DNA of 50,446 nucleotides from Pararhizobium antarcticum (GTDB taxonomy: Bacteria; Pseudomonadota; Alphaproteobacteria; Rhizobiales; Rhizobiaceae). Shown piece after piece: positions 27,338-36,435 of this stretch (the first letter of the stretch is position 1; every line of letters starts with the position of its first letter). Location of the stretch: NCBI RefSeq assembly GCF_001885585.1, contig NZ_LSRP01000094.1, forward strand, positions 1 to 50,446, read 5' to 3'. Position numbers and translations under genes: made by a program. The notes beneath the pieces are model-generated. The model was not told the origin of the DNA, did not search any database, and was given only the letters and a program-made list of their open reading frames with translations.

Positions 27338-28608
27338 CGGGGTCTCCCTCCCTCATGCACGGAATATTTGACAGGTCGAACAACAGCGGCCCTGCCCCTC
27401 TCGACAGGACGTCTGATCGTTTCGGCCACAGGCGACGGTTCGGCCTTTGCGAAGCGGTTGAGCCCGCGTTCCATGGTCGAAAGCAGCGCAGTTTTCTGGG
27501 CCGTGTGGAAATCGGTACCCGAGACACGTCCGGCATTGCCGGCGCGGACCGATGCCACGCGTTCGATCAGGCGCTGGGCGAAGATCGCGGGATCATCGGC
27601 CACGGCACAATTCTCAGGCAATGCATCAATGCCGCGCAACGCGGCGCCGGTCGCCACGCATGGCATGCCCAGCTCGAATGTCTCTATCGTCTTCAGCTGG
27701 ACGCCAGTGCCTCCGCGGGCGACCAGCGGCACGGCTGCGCTCGAACAGATGAATGCCCGTGCATCCGCGACCCGTCCAATGAACCGAACACCGGGATGCG
27801 CCACTGCAGGAACATCGGTCATCTGCCCGGCAATGACGATGCTCATGTCCGGCGGCAGGAGTGGTGTCACCGCATTCAGGAACCAGTCGAGCCCGATGCG
27901 GTTCGGCTTCCAGCTCCAGGTGCCGAGCAATCCGAGGTCATGCTGTATCGGAGCCGACGGTGCGGCCGCAGGGGATGCCCATTGCGTGACGAGCGGCAGA
28001 ACCGAGGCGCGGTCGCAAACAGGCCTGCCGAAACCGAAGCGATCCGCCTCGCTGAACGTCCAAACGCTGCTGGCACCCTGTGTCAGCCGCTGCTCGAATT
28101 TTGCGAGATTGCGGGCCTCGCGCTCGAACAGGGCGCGTTCGACCCGACCATGCGCCGCGGCCGCGTTTTCCAGCGCGGACTGCGCCTCGACATTGTGCGC
28201 CACATAGATCGTCGGATAGCGCAGGAAGATGTCAGCATAGGCGGCCGGCAGTTGCACGGAATTGAGGATGATGCCGTCAAACGGCAGCAGCTTTTGAAGC
28301 AGCGCCTCGATGCGCGCCTCGCCCGCCTTCAGCATCTTGGCCGACGAAAGGCTGGTACGGTTGGCAAGAGCCGACGCCAGCCAGCGTAGCTTTGTTACCC
28401 GACCGACCTTGGCATTGGTGACCTCGAGTTCCCCCAGAAGATGCGTGTCCTCGCCATAGGCCGGCGTCTGCCCGGGCTGAAGGTAGCCGATCACGCTGAC
28501 CCGATGGCCAAGCGCCCGCAGCCCGTCCAGGACGACACGGTTTGCGATATCGAAACCCGAGGACGGATTTTCGACCGGCACCAGCGATGAGACGAGAACG
28601 AGATTCAT
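27334..28608 (-). CDS. Glycosyltransferase, GT4 (group 1) type
   Basis: Retaining GT-B glycosyltransferase of 424 residues. The N-terminal domain opens MNLVLVSSLVPVENPSSGFD with the glycine/serine donor loop. The C-terminal nucleotide-sugar domain has LGTWSWKPNRIGLDWFL and the GGTGVQLKTIETFELGMPCV stretch, with the E-x7-E-like acid pair of the family. The start is the ATG at 28608; the frame continues upstream for 26 codons, but that part overlaps the divergent promoter region. It is first of the minus-strand trio with the WecG-type and DUF6492 genes, and divergent from the GT2 gene. Confidence 0.88.
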   Translation of the reverse strand: MNLVLVSSLVPVENPSSGFDIANRVVLDGLRALGHRVSVIGYLQPGQTPAYGEDTHLLGELEVTNAKVGRVTKLRWLASALANRTSLSSAKMLKAGEARIEALLQKLLPFDGIILNSVQLPAAYADIFLRYPTIYVAHNVEAQSALENAAAAHGRVERALFEREARNLAKFEQRLTQGASSVWTFSEADRFGFGRPVCDRASVLPLVTQWASPAAAPSAPIQHDLGLLGTWSWKPNRIGLDWFLNAVTPLLPPDMSIVIAGQMTDVPAVAHPGVRFIGRVADARAFICSSAAVPLVARGGTGVQLKTIETFELGMPCVATGAALRGIDALPENCAVADDPAIFAQRLIERVASVRAGNAGRVSGTDFHTAQKTALLSTMERGLNRFAKAEPSPVAETIRRPVERGRAAVVRPVKYSVHEGGRPR

Positions 28609-28767
28609 GTTGCGAACGGGACCTTGAAACGACTGTTCCGCACCATAGCAACATGACGTGAAATGACGTTTAAGCCATTCATTCAAAAGCGATTTTGGAT
28701 ATTCAGCTTCTGTTTAGGAAGATTTGCTTTAGTGCTTGTCAGCAAATCGTCTCCGACAGGTTTTTCC

Positions 28768-29757
28768 ATGACAGTGCCCGGCCAGGAAGTCAGTGTTTTC
28801 TACCAGACCGGAACGGACGCAACCGACAGCATCGAGTATGTCGTGACCCTGCCGACGTTCCGACGCCCCGAGCACCTGTTGGAAACGCTGAAAACTGTTG
28901 TTTCCCAGAGACCTGCAGCGCCCTTCGCCGTCGTCGTCATGGAGAACGATGCCGATGGCATGGCCGGCGCCGAAGCAGCCAAACAATTCCTGTCGGCGCA
29001 TCGGGTGAATGCCCTGGTGGTGATTGCGCACCAGCGCGGCAATTGCCATGCCTACAATGCCGGTTGGGCCATGGCGCTTGCGACCTACCCCAACCTGCAC
29101 GGCATTGCTGTCATCGATGATGACGAGATCGCCGGGCCGGAATGGCTGAACGGTCTCATTTCGGTACAGATGGAGACGCGCGCCAGCATTGTCGGCGGAC
29201 CGCAACTCCCTGTTTTTGAAGACAGTGCGCGCGTGATCGTCAAGAAACATCCGGTCTTCATGCCTCATTACGAGACGAGTGGCCCTGTGCCGATCCTGTA
29301 TTCTTCCGGCAATGTGCTGATCACACGGTCCGTGCTGCAGGCAATGCCGCAACCGTTTCTGGATCCGTCGTTCAATTTCATCGGCGGCGGCGACAGCGAT
29401 TTCTATCGCCGTTGCCGGAAACAGCATTTTACCTTCGCATGGGCAGCGGAGGCCTGGGTGGCGGAAAGCATACCGTCGCGGCGCACGGAACCGTCCTGGA
29501 TCCGTGACAGGAGCCTGCGCAACGGGGCCATATCGACGATCCTTGAGCATCGCGCTAATCCGGGACTGGGGGGGCGGCTGAAGACATTTGCCAAATCGCT
29601 GGCGCTGCTGGCCATTTCACCGTGGCGCGGTGTGGACTTGTGGCGGCGAACCGGGCTGCCGAGTGCCGGGCTCTACCATTTTCATGTCGCGATCGGTCGC
29701 CTGATGATGGAATTCGGCATCGTCAACGAACAATACAGGAATCCCGAAAAAAACTAG
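28768..29757 (+). CDS. Glycosyltransferase, GT2 type
   Basis: Inverting GT-A transferase of 329 residues: VVTLPTFRRPEHLLETLKTV at 25-44 (nucleotide-binding start), VVVMENDADG at 56-64, the DxD-type metal site IDDDE at 116-120, and a GGGDSDFYRRCRK acceptor/catalytic segment. No long membrane region is visible, so it probably acts at the cytoplasmic face. The frame is open from 28663, but the N-terminal addition is unlike a GT2 and would start in the leader of the divergent GT4 gene, so the ATG at 28768 is preferred. It is likely part of the same polysaccharide pathway as its neighbours. Confidence 0.86.
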   Translation: MTVPGQEVSVFYQTGTDATDSIEYVVTLPTFRRPEHLLETLKTVVSQRPAAPFAVVVMENDADGMAGAEAAKQFLSAHRVNALVVIAHQRGNCHAYNAGWAMALATYPNLHGIAVIDDDEIAGPEWLNGLISVQMETRASIVGGPQLPVFEDSARVIVKKHPVFMPHYETSGPVPILYSSGNVLITRSVLQAMPQPFLDPSFNFIGGGDSDFYRRCRKQHFTFAWAAEAWVAESIPSRRTEPSWIRDRSLRNGAISTILEHRANPGLGGRLKTFAKSLALLAISPWRGVDLWRRTGLPSAGLYHFHVAIGRLMMEFGIVNEQYRNPEKN

Positions 29758-29817
29758 AGCGACCCGTCCTCTGGGCCGCCCTTCGGGAATTTCACATCGG
29801 GGGCAGGTCGACGATCT

Positions 29818-30381
29818 TTACTCGGCGGCTTCGCTCGATGGCTTGCCCGGAACGACATCACGGGCGACGTTGCCATCCTTGTCCTTGATCGCCACCGGCA
29901 CTTGGCGCGGCTGGTTCTGGCTATCGGCAATGCGCGCGACATCCGCCTTGGAGAGATATTCCAGATTTTCGACGAGCACTTCGGTGATCACCTCATCACG
30001 AATTTTCGCGTTGAGGCCATCTTTCACGGCGGTCTTGAAATGGACCATGTCGAATTTGCTGGTATCGGCGACATTGATCAGCTGATCACCGACGAGAATA
30101 TCGAAGAGCAGATCGGTGACCATTTGCTTCAGCGGAATCGGAAGCGTCTTGATCTTGTCCTTCTTCACCGAAAACGACAATTTTGTCAGGAAATAGCCTT
30201 GCACGGCGCCGTTCGTGATGACGGGAACCGTGAGCATCTCGCCGGTTACGTATTCCTCGGATGCGCGACGCGCTGCCTCTTCATCCGTGACGACGGGCGC
30301 CGAGGCGTACTTCATCGACGCATAGACCGAGCCCAGCGAGACCGCGCAGACCCAGACACCGGTAAAGACGAGCTTCAGCAT
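29818..30381 (-). CDS. Conserved-type membrane-anchored protein at the flagellar locus (FliL-like?)
   Basis: Protein of 187 residues with an N-terminal signal anchor (LKLVFTGVWVCAVSLGSVYA) and a predicted periplasmic domain. The build is one helix, then a beta-rich domain with GEMLTVPVITNGAVQGYFLTKLSFSV-like strands, then KIRDEVITEVLVENLEYLSKADV. It recalls FliL, which surrounds the stator, but the match is weak. The start codon shares one base with the stop of the gene before it (TGATG), so it is coupled to the flagellar gene at 30381-30749. A function in motility is inferred from position only. Confidence 0.6.
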   Translation of the reverse strand: MLKLVFTGVWVCAVSLGSVYASMKYASAPVVTDEEAARRASEEYVTGEMLTVPVITNGAVQGYFLTKLSFSVKKDKIKTLPIPLKQMVTDLLFDILVGDQLINVADTSKFDMVHFKTAVKDGLNAKIRDEVITEVLVENLEYLSKADVARIADSQNQPRQVPVAIKDKDGNVARDVVPGKPSSEAAE

Positions 30382-30749
30382 CAGAAATCGCTGTAGCGGA
30401 ACTGTTGTTCGGAATAGATGCCGTCAGCATCCGCATCCTGGACGGCCGTCTTGAGGATATCGACAACGGAGCGGATCGCCTCCATATGCGCTTCCACCTT
30501 CTGGGAATTGGCGACCAGCTTCGTCTGGATATGCTTGGTCTGGGAGACGAAGGCAGGCGAGAGGTCGGTGATCGGCGCATTGCGGCGCAGCATCGTCAAT
30601 TCGTAGAGGCACCGGCTCTTGCGCGCGTTCGAGGCCTTCAGATCGAAGCTCGTATCGATGCCGATCCGGCTGTTTTCGTTGTCGATGATCATTTCCAGAC
30701 GTCCAAGCACGTTCTGGATACGCACGTCACCTGCTGCTGCAACTTCCAT
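30381..30749 (-). CDS. Small helical flagellar-locus protein (possible FlgN-like chaperone)
   Basis: Unrecognised protein of 122 residues, almost all helix-forming, with no signal peptide. Features: NVLGRLEMIIDNENSRIG near 14-31, KASNARKSRCLYELTMLRR, and a long C-terminal helix ending DADADGIYSEQQF. Size, helicity and place among export genes would suit a FlgN-type hook-junction chaperone (FlgK and FlgL are encoded nearby and no other FlgN was seen). That is an inference without a motif to prove it. GGAG precedes the ATG by 8 nt. It is followed at once by the 187-residue protein (TGATG overlap). Confidence 0.65.
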   Translation of the reverse strand: MEVAAAGDVRIQNVLGRLEMIIDNENSRIGIDTSFDLKASNARKSRCLYELTMLRRNAPITDLSPAFVSQTKHIQTKLVANSQKVEAHMEAIRSVVDILKTAVQDADADGIYSEQQFRYSDF

Positions 30750-30844
30750 TATTTCGCTCCGGTTAGCGCCTGTCGCGAGCGGAGATTACCCCCGGCCGGA
30801 ACGCCCATGCGCAGATTCAAACTGTCGAGCGTGCCAGGCGCACG

Positions 30845-31417
30845 TCAGGCCTTGTCTTTGTCTTTTGTTTCATCCGTCGCCATGAAATCGGCAACGGCCT
30901 TGCGCTGGTATTCCTGCACCATGCTGGAAGCGACGTTCAGATCGTTGCCATCGAGCGAGGCCTTGACCCTGTCGGCATCCGTGCCTTCGACCAGCCGGTC
31001 GTTGACCATGCTTGCGGCAATGCCGATCCCGTCTCCCTGGGCCATGACGTTGCCGATCTGCTCGGCCATCATGCTTTTCCAGATGTCGCCTGCCGTACCC
31101 TTGCCGTAGACTTCCTCGCTCTCGGTGGGCAGCATCGACTTGACGAAATTCTGCAGCACCATGGCCTCGAACTTGCGATAGGTCTCCGGAATCTTCTTCT
31201 GCTCGACGCGATTGGCGATGTTGCCGAGGCTGCTCGTGGTGTCGGCCTGATTGAGAACAGAAACGGCGCTTGCAAAGCCGCCGCCGGTTTCCGCAAGGCT
31301 CGACGCCTGGAACGCAGCACGGTTGGCCTTCAGCCGCGACTGCGCTTCCTGGACCTGTGTGGGATCCGCAGCGCGGACGACATCAAGAACGAGATCACTG
31401 GGAGGCGAAATGGCCAT
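30845..31417 (-). CDS. Rod-binding protein, FlgJ N-terminal-like (CheL family)
   Basis: Protein of 190 residues. The central segment YRKFEAMVLQNFVKSMLPTESEEVYG, followed by WKSMMAEQIGNVMA, is the FlgJ rod-binding domain, which caps and guides assembly of the flagellar rod in the periplasm. The muramidase half of enterobacterial FlgJ is absent, as is usual in alphaproteobacteria, where this short form is called CheL or FlgJ. A separate transglycosylase-like gene is encoded at 41.2 kb and could supply the missing activity. AAGGGGA precedes the ATG. It lies 119 nt after the FliJ-like gene and may have its own promoter. Confidence 0.87.
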   Translation of the reverse strand: MAISPPSDLVLDVVRAADPTQVQEAQSRLKANRAAFQASSLAETGGGFASAVSVLNQADTTSSLGNIANRVEQKKIPETYRKFEAMVLQNFVKSMLPTESEEVYGKGTAGDIWKSMMAEQIGNVMAQGDGIGIAASMVNDRLVEGTDADRVKASLDGNDLNVASSMVQEYQRKAVADFMATDETKDKDKA

Positions 31418-31536
31418 GTTTTGTCCCCTTTGCCACGAACTTTTCCAGCGTCTGAAACGCCGCAGCTAAAAGTTCACGATTTCAGCATATTAACCCGATA
31501 GGCCCAACTTTTGGCAGAACCTGCTTTAGGGGTGGA

Positions 31537-31953
31537 CTATGACCTGCCAACCTTACCGGAAGCTGGCGATGTCCCAAGCACGTGCTGGTCGACGAGATCG
31601 TAGACTGCCTCGTCGGCGGCGGCACGGTCCTCGATGTCACGGGCATCCCGCATGTTGTCCGCCAGCCTGTCGCCCTTGGCGCGCTCCTTGAGCACACGGT
31701 TTTCGTGGACCTGCTGGATGCTGTGCAGCATCTGGTCCTTCTGCGCGAGCCGGCCGAGTTGCGAGGCATAGTGACCGGAGAACATGGCATGCAGCGGATG
31801 CGCGGACCCCATGGCGTCGGCAACGACGTCGATCGTATCGGCCAGTTCGCGACGCTGCCGCGAAGTTTCGGCAAGTTCGCTCTCCGCCATCTGCTCGAGA
31901 TGACGCTGCACGGCGACCAGTCGCTTGAGTTTCTCCGAGCGGGACTTCGTCAT
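31537..31953 (-). CDS. FliJ-like flagellar export coiled-coil protein
   Basis: Protein of 138 residues, nearly all charged coiled coil (SEKLKRLVAVQRHLEQMAESELAE...), with the length and heptad pattern of FliJ, the stalk-like export component that couples the FliI ATPase to FlhA. It sits 3 nt after fliR in the flhA-fliR run, which supports the assignment since FlhA is FliJ's partner. There is no sequence motif to separate it from other short coiled coils, so the call leans on context. Confidence 0.7.
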   Translation of the reverse strand: MTKSRSEKLKRLVAVQRHLEQMAESELAETSRQRRELADTIDVVADAMGSAHPLHAMFSGHYASQLGRLAQKDQMLHSIQQVHENRVLKERAKGDRLADNMRDARDIEDRAAADEAVYDLVDQHVLGTSPASGKVGRS

Positions 31954-31956
31954 TGC

Positions 31957-32709
31957 TCAACTCCCCTGCATGACGACGCCAAAACCGGCGGCGAAAAGCT
32001 TCAGCATGGCCGATATGGCGAGATAGACCAGGAACATGCCGCCCAGGATGAGATAGGGCGCTGAAATGAAGTAGATCGGGATTTGCGGTGCGAGCTTGTT
32101 GATCATGCCGATCGCCACATTGAACAGCAGCCCGTAAATGATGAAGGGGCTGGCAAGGCGCAGCATGATGTGGAACGTCTGCTCGATCGAATTGGTCAGG
32201 GTAATCAGCACGCCCTGCGGGTCGAAGCCGATGCCAAGCGGCATGAGCCGGTAGGATTCGACGATGCTCTCCAGCAGCACATGATGGAAATCCAGCATAA
32301 ACAGTACCATCAGCCCCGCAAAGCTGATCATGTTGGTCATCTGGTTTTCCGGGGTGTCTTCGAGAACGTCGGCCGCCGGCGGCGCATTGAAGCCGATCAT
32401 CATCGTAATGACAGTGCCGGCAAACTGCAGGCCCAGCGCATAATAGCGGGCAATCAGGCCGATGACGGTGCCGATGACGGTTTCGGTCGCGATGATGTAG
32501 AGATAGGTATGTCCCTTGCCGTTGATCTGCGGATAGATCTCGTTCCACATGATCGGCAGGATCGCCATCGATATGGCGAGTGCCAGGAAGAGGCGAATCT
32601 GGGCCGGAACGCGGGCGGTGGAAAATCCGGGCATGACCATGATGCAGCCACCGATCCTGCAGAAAGCCGCAAAAAGGGCCAGCACCGTCCCTTCCGGATC
32701 GGTGATCAT
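31957..32709 (-). CDS. fliR: Flagellar export gate protein FliR
   Basis: Integral inner-membrane component of the type III export gate, 250 residues. Hydrophobic segments alternate along the chain with FliR signatures: [21 protein letters not shown] near 11-29 and the [16 protein letters not shown] segment in the middle, ending with [25 protein letters not shown]. Its ATG overlaps the flhA stop (ATGA), giving translational coupling. Confidence 0.95.
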   Translation of the reverse strand: MITDPEGTVLALFAAFCRIGGCIMVMPGFSTARVPAQIRLFLALAISMAILPIMWNEIYPQINGKGHTYLYIIATETVIGTVIGLIARYYALGLQFAGTVITMMIGFNAPPAADVLEDTPENQMTNMISFAGLMVLFMLDFHHVLLESIVESYRLMPLGIGFDPQGVLITLTNSIEQTFHIMLRLASPFIIYGLLFNVAIGMINKLAPQIPIYFISAPYLILGGMFLVYLAISAMLKLFAAGFGVVMQGS

Positions 32710-34793
32710 GAAATCGAGCCGATGATCTTTATCTCGAGGCCCTTGGCGAGCTCGACATGGCTGAGAACCGGCAATGTTGCAAAAAGTCGCTCAATGATCA
32801 TGCGTACATAAGAGCGGGATTCGGGCGAACTTACCAGTACGAAAGGCATGCCGCGGTCGAGATGTTCGCGGATGATCTTGGTCGCCTGCTCGCTGAACTC
32901 CTCCAGATGGCGCGGATCGATGTCGAACTCGACAATTTCGCCCTTGGCGTCGCGCTTCAGCGCCTGGTGGAACACCATGTCCCACTTGCTGCCGAGGCGA
33001 AGCACCCGCAGCGTGCCGTTGTCGGCCAGATCGCCGCAGAGCTGCTGCGACATGCGGACACGCACATGCTCGACGATCTGCTCGGTCTTGCGGACATGCG
33101 GCGCGAGTTCTGCGACCGCTTCCAGGATCAGATGCAGGTTGCGGATCGAGACGCGCTCGGCCAGCAGCAGCTTCAGCACGGCCTGCAGGCCGGAATAGGA
33201 CATGTGCGACGTGCAGATTTCATCGGCCAGCTTGCGATATTCCGGGTCGAGCCGTTCGATCAGGATCTTCACGTCCTTGTAGGACAACAGTTGCGGCAGA
33301 TTGTTGCGGATGACTTCCGACAGATGGGTCAGCACCACCGAGACGTTGTCGATCGGGTGGAAGCCCTCGCGCTTCAGGTCCTCGGTAAAGGCTTCGAGGA
33401 TCGAGACGGCCGGCATGCCGAAGGCGGGTTCGCGGATCTCGTCACCCGGAACGCTCGGCCGGCGGCCGCCGCCGGTGACCACCAGGACCTCGCCGACGCG
33501 CACGGTGTTCGACGCGATCGTCGTGCCGTGAATGCGGATGTGATAGGCCTTGTCCGGGATGCTGATGTCGTCGGACACCTTGATTTCCGGAACGATCAGA
33601 CCGTATTGACCGGCGAACTTGCGCCGCATCTTGCCGACGCGGAAAGCCAGTTCCTGATGCGCGCCGAGAAGGCGTGTGGAGACCTGCTTGCCCAGCATCA
33701 GTTCGATTTCCGAGGTCTTGAGGACCGACTTGACCGAATCCTTCTCGGTATCCTTGGTCTGCTGCTGCTTGCTGCTTTCCTCGTCGCGAATGAGCTTGCT
33801 GGCTGCTTCCAGCTGGCGCGGGATGACCCAGGCCAGAAAGCCCATGCCGCCGCCGAGAACGGCAAAGGGCACGAAGGGCAATCCGGGCATCACTGCCAGC
33901 AGAAAGAGCAGGCCGGAGGCCAGCATCAGCGCGCGGGGATAGCCGCTCAGCTGGTTCATGACGGCCTGGTCCGTCGAGCCCGATGTGCCACCGCGCGACA
34001 CGAGCAGGCCGGCGGCGAGCGAAACAATCAGGGCCGGGATCTGCGAGACCAGACCATCGCCGACCGAAAGCTTGACGAAGACGTCGGCTGCTTCTCCGAT
34101 CGACATATCGTGGCGCACATAGCCGATAACAATGCCACCGAAGACGTTGATGGCGGTGATCAGCAGGCCGGCGATCGCGTCGCCGCGAACGAATTTCGAT
34201 GCACCATCCATGGAGCCGAAGAACGAGCTTTCCTCCTCCAGTTCACGGCGGCGGCGCTGCGCTTCCTTTTCGTCGATCATGCCGGCCGAAAGATCGGCAT
34301 CGATGGACATCTGCTTGCCGGGAATGGCGTCGAGGGTGAAGCGCGCACCGACTTCGGCGATACGCGTCGCACCCTTGGTGATGACGATGAAATTGACCGT
34401 GATCAGGATCAAAAAGACGATGAGGCCGATAACGAAATCGCCACCCATGACGAGTTCGGCAAAACCGGCGATGACGCCGCCGGCCGCCCCTTCGCCCTCA
34501 TGCCCATGCGAAAGAATGACGCGCGTCGTCGCGATGTTCAGGGAAAGCCGGATCATCGTCGAAATCAGCAGAATGACCGGGAAGGACGAGAAATCGAGCG
34601 GTTTCTGGATCCACAGCGAGACCATCAGGATGAGGATGGAGAAGGCAATGGAAAAGGCCAGCCCCATATCGATCAGGAAAGGCGGGATCGGCAGGAACAG
34701 GATGGACAGGATCGCCACGATGCCGAGTGCGAAGCCGATGTCCTTACCCTTGGGCGCGACTTTCGGGATGATCAGAGCAGGTGGTTGTGCCAT
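32706..34793 (-). CDS. flhA: Flagellar export gate protein FlhA
   Basis: Largest export-gate subunit, 695 residues, FHIPEP family. The N-terminal half carries about eight membrane helices, beginning [25 protein letters not shown], and the conserved cytoplasmic loop [19 protein letters not shown]. The C-terminal half is the large cytoplasmic domain that docks chaperone-substrate complexes. The start is the ATG at 34793 (MAQPPALI), twelve codons inside the longest frame. Upstream are a leader with two small hairpins and the 29-bp flagellar element at 34858-34886, which suggests that flhA opens its own transcript with fliR and the FliJ-like gene. Confidence 0.96.
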   Translation of the reverse strand: MAQPPALIIPKVAPKGKDIGFALGIVAILSILFLPIPPFLIDMGLAFSIAFSILILMVSLWIQKPLDFSSFPVILLISTMIRLSLNIATTRVILSHGHEGEGAAGGVIAGFAELVMGGDFVIGLIVFLILITVNFIVITKGATRIAEVGARFTLDAIPGKQMSIDADLSAGMIDEKEAQRRRRELEEESSFFGSMDGASKFVRGDAIAGLLITAINVFGGIVIGYVRHDMSIGEAADVFVKLSVGDGLVSQIPALIVSLAAGLLVSRGGTSGSTDQAVMNQLSGYPRALMLASGLLFLLAVMPGLPFVPFAVLGGGMGFLAWVIPRQLEAASKLIRDEESSKQQQTKDTEKDSVKSVLKTSEIELMLGKQVSTRLLGAHQELAFRVGKMRRKFAGQYGLIVPEIKVSDDISIPDKAYHIRIHGTTIASNTVRVGEVLVVTGGGRRPSVPGDEIREPAFGMPAVSILEAFTEDLKREGFHPIDNVSVVLTHLSEVIRNNLPQLLSYKDVKILIERLDPEYRKLADEICTSHMSYSGLQAVLKLLLAERVSIRNLHLILEAVAELAPHVRKTEQIVEHVRVRMSQQLCGDLADNGTLRVLRLGSKWDMVFHQALKRDAKGEIVEFDIDPRHLEEFSEQATKIIREHLDRGMPFVLVSSPESRSYVRMIIERLFATLPVLSHVELAKGLEIKIIGSIS

Positions 34794-34805
34794 CGGTAAT
34801 TCCGT

Positions 34806-34844
34806 CTCTTCATGAGAGGCGGGCAGCATTCATACCTGCTGCCC
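34806..34844 (-). promoter_or_regulatory. Hairpins in the flhA leader
   Basis: GGGCAGCA (34821-34828) pairs perfectly with TGCTGCCC (34837-34844), and nearer the start CTCT (34806-34809) pairs with AGAG (34815-34818). Neither is followed by a T run, so they look like leader structure in the flhA mRNA and not a terminator for fliQ. Effect on translation not known. Confidence 0.4.
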
Positions 34845-34857
34845 AAACTACCGACAG

Positions 34858-34886
34858 GACTAACGCACCAAACTTGCGCGAAAATG
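34858..34886 (-). promoter_or_regulatory. Shared flagellar promoter-like element upstream of flhA
   Basis: On the coding strand it reads CATTTTCGCGCAAG, then nine bases, then TTAG; this is the same layout as the elements before flgE and before the motB operon. It matches the motB-operon copy at 23 of 29 bases. The inner box lies 67 nt from the flhA ATG. Confidence 0.6.
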
Positions 34887-34926
34887 GCAGGACTGAAAAA
34901 GAAGGAAGGATTTGCGGACCTGCGGC

Positions 34927-35193
34927 TCAGAAGCCGCTTTGAATGCGCGAGAAAACGATATTCGTGAAAATCGAAATCTGCGAGCCGACGAAAGGTGCCG
35001 AAATCGCCACCGTCACGAGAACGGCAAGGATTTTCGGCACGAATGTCAGGGTCATTTCCTGAATCTGGGTCAGCGCCTGGATAAAGGCGACGACCACACC
35101 GACGACCATGGCGGCGAGGACGGCAGGACCGGATGCGACGATGACCGTCCAGATCGCCGTCTGCACCATATCGAGTGCGTCCGCCTCGTTCAT
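34927..35193 (-). CDS. fliQ: Flagellar export gate protein FliQ
   Basis: Small gate subunit of 88 residues with two membrane helices (AIWTVIVASGPAVLAAMVVGVVVAF and LAVLVTVAISAPFVGSQI) joined by the conserved IQALTQIQEMTLTFVPK loop, exactly the family size. The start is the ATG at 35193, 7 nt after flgD; the frame upstream overlaps flgD. It is the last gene of the flgK-flgL-flaF-flbT-flgD-fliQ run. Confidence 0.95.
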   Translation of the reverse strand: MNEADALDMVQTAIWTVIVASGPAVLAAMVVGVVVAFIQALTQIQEMTLTFVPKILAVLVTVAISAPFVGSQISIFTNIVFSRIQSGF

Positions 35194-35200
35194 GTCATTC

Positions 35201-35614
35201 TCACTTGATCTTGACGCCGGGTCCGATGACAAGTGTCTTTCCGGTATCGAGCGTTGCGACGATTCCATCGGAATATAGCGTCACTTCCTTGACGACGCCA
35301 GTCGTCTTGCCATCGGCGCTGGTCACGGTCTTGCCGATCGCAGCATTTGCCTCGCCGAGCGAATTGCGCTGCAACAGGCTTTCCAGATTGGTGTTCGTCT
35401 TGATGGTCTGCTCGACCTGCGAGAACGTTGCAAGCTGGGCGATCTGCTGCGTCGAATCCATCGGCTCCGTCGGATCCTGGTTCTTCATCTGAGCGACGAG
35501 GAGCTTCAGAAAGCTGTCATAGTTCAGGCTCGCCTTGGTCTGGTCCGCCGACGATTCGGCCCCGGTCGCGGTCGGCATATAATTATTCGTCGATGAAACG
35601 CCGCTTACCGCCAT
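35201..35614 (-). CDS. flgD: Short flagellar hook-capping protein FlgD
   Basis: Hook-cap scaffold that allows FlgE to polymerise. The 137-residue chain holds the conserved N-terminal capping region ([38 protein letters not shown], about 29-66) and a short tail. The Ig-like/Tudor-like C-terminal part of the roughly 220-residue enteric FlgD is missing, which is normal for rhizobial FlgD. AAGGAG precedes the ATG, and the first 10 nt overlap the end of flbT. Confidence 0.93.
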   Translation of the reverse strand: MAVSGVSSTNNYMPTATGAESSADQTKASLNYDSFLKLLVAQMKNQDPTEPMDSTQQIAQLATFSQVEQTIKTNTNLESLLQRNSLGEANAAIGKTVTSADGKTTGVVKEVTLYSDGIVATLDTGKTLVIGPGVKIK

Positions 35615-36054
35615 GGTGCAATCTCCTTGCGAATCTGTTCGATGGTGGCCGGGGCAATTTCCTGATCGTTGAGGATACGATCCTCGATCACGTAAAGGCC
35701 GCGGATAGCTTTGAGGGCGTCGAAGGCCCGTCCCTGGGTGACCATGCCGTCGATCCGCTTCAGCTCCGACACAACCTCGTCATTCTTGAAGCAGGTCAGC
35801 AGCATCACCACCGACTTGCGGAACATGATGGTCGATTGCTCGGCACCTTCCGGATTGATGAGGATCATCTGAGCGATGAAGTAAAGTTGCTTCAGCGGAG
35901 TGTTGGCATCCTCCGGCTGAAGGACGTGGTTTTCCAAGAGGAATGTCACATCATTCAGGAACTCGACGGCGACCTTTCGGTCAACGCGAAGCACCGCGCC
36001 ATTGACAAAGATCCGCTCGCCAGATTTCAGCGAAATACGCAGTGTGCTCTTCAT
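35605..36054 (-). CDS. flbT: Flagellin mRNA regulator FlbT
   Basis: Cytoplasmic post-transcriptional regulator of 149 residues. It opens [23 protein letters not shown], the FlbT pattern, with the later [15 protein letters not shown] segment. In Caulobacter FlbT binds flagellin mRNA leaders and promotes their decay when assembly is incomplete; here the targets would be the tandem flagellin genes at 47.1-50.4 kb. Its ATG overlaps the flaF stop (ATGA), so FlaF and FlbT are co-translated. Confidence 0.94.
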   Translation of the reverse strand: MKSTLRISLKSGERIFVNGAVLRVDRKVAVEFLNDVTFLLENHVLQPEDANTPLKQLYFIAQMILINPEGAEQSTIMFRKSVVMLLTCFKNDEVVSELKRIDGMVTQGRAFDALKAIRGLYVIEDRILNDQEIAPATIEQIRKEIAPWR

Positions 36055-36398
36055 TTGAGTCCATCCCTGATGATGGTTGTGATGTCAATGATGCCCTGGA
36101 AATTGGACGAGTCCCGTTTACGGATCTTCTCCGTCTCGTTCAGTATCCAGATGGCGATGGAGATTAGATTGGCGCGCAATTCGTCATTGAGCTGATTGTC
36201 CGGCGCGCGCAAATCCTCGATGAACCGGATCCAGACGCGCCGGGTATAATAGATCGCCTCGATAGCTTCGCGCGAATAACCCTTCTGCTGCTTCGCAGCC
36301 GCAAGGAGCGCGATGGACCGATCGAGGACTTGCCGCTCGCGATCCTTGGAGTCGGCAACACCGTCCTCCATGATCTCGGCATATGAAAACTGATACAT
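36051..36398 (-). CDS. flaF: Flagellin synthesis regulator FlaF
   Basis: Small cytoplasmic protein of 115 residues of the FlaF family, needed for flagellin synthesis and opposing FlbT in Caulobacter. It opens [22 protein letters not shown], with [25 protein letters not shown] in the middle. It lies 37 nt after flgL and is coupled to flbT through an ATGA overlap. Confidence 0.93.
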   Translation of the reverse strand: MYQFSYAEIMEDGVADSKDRERQVLDRSIALLAAAKQQKGYSREAIEAIYYTRRVWIRFIEDLRAPDNQLNDELRANLISIAIWILNETEKIRKRDSSNFQGIIDITTIIRDGLK

Positions 36399-36435
36399 TC
36401 AGACATCCTTCATGTTTGTCCTGATCCTCATTGCA

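Noticed and set aside
28663-28767. N-terminal extension of the GT2 transferase
   Set aside because: The 35 extra residues are unlike the family and lie in the shared divergent promoter region; the later ATG fits better.
32757-34799. 680-residue plus-strand frame opposite flhA
   Set aside because: Antisense shadow of flhA; composition reflects complementary high-GC codons and no domain is visible. FlhA is certain.
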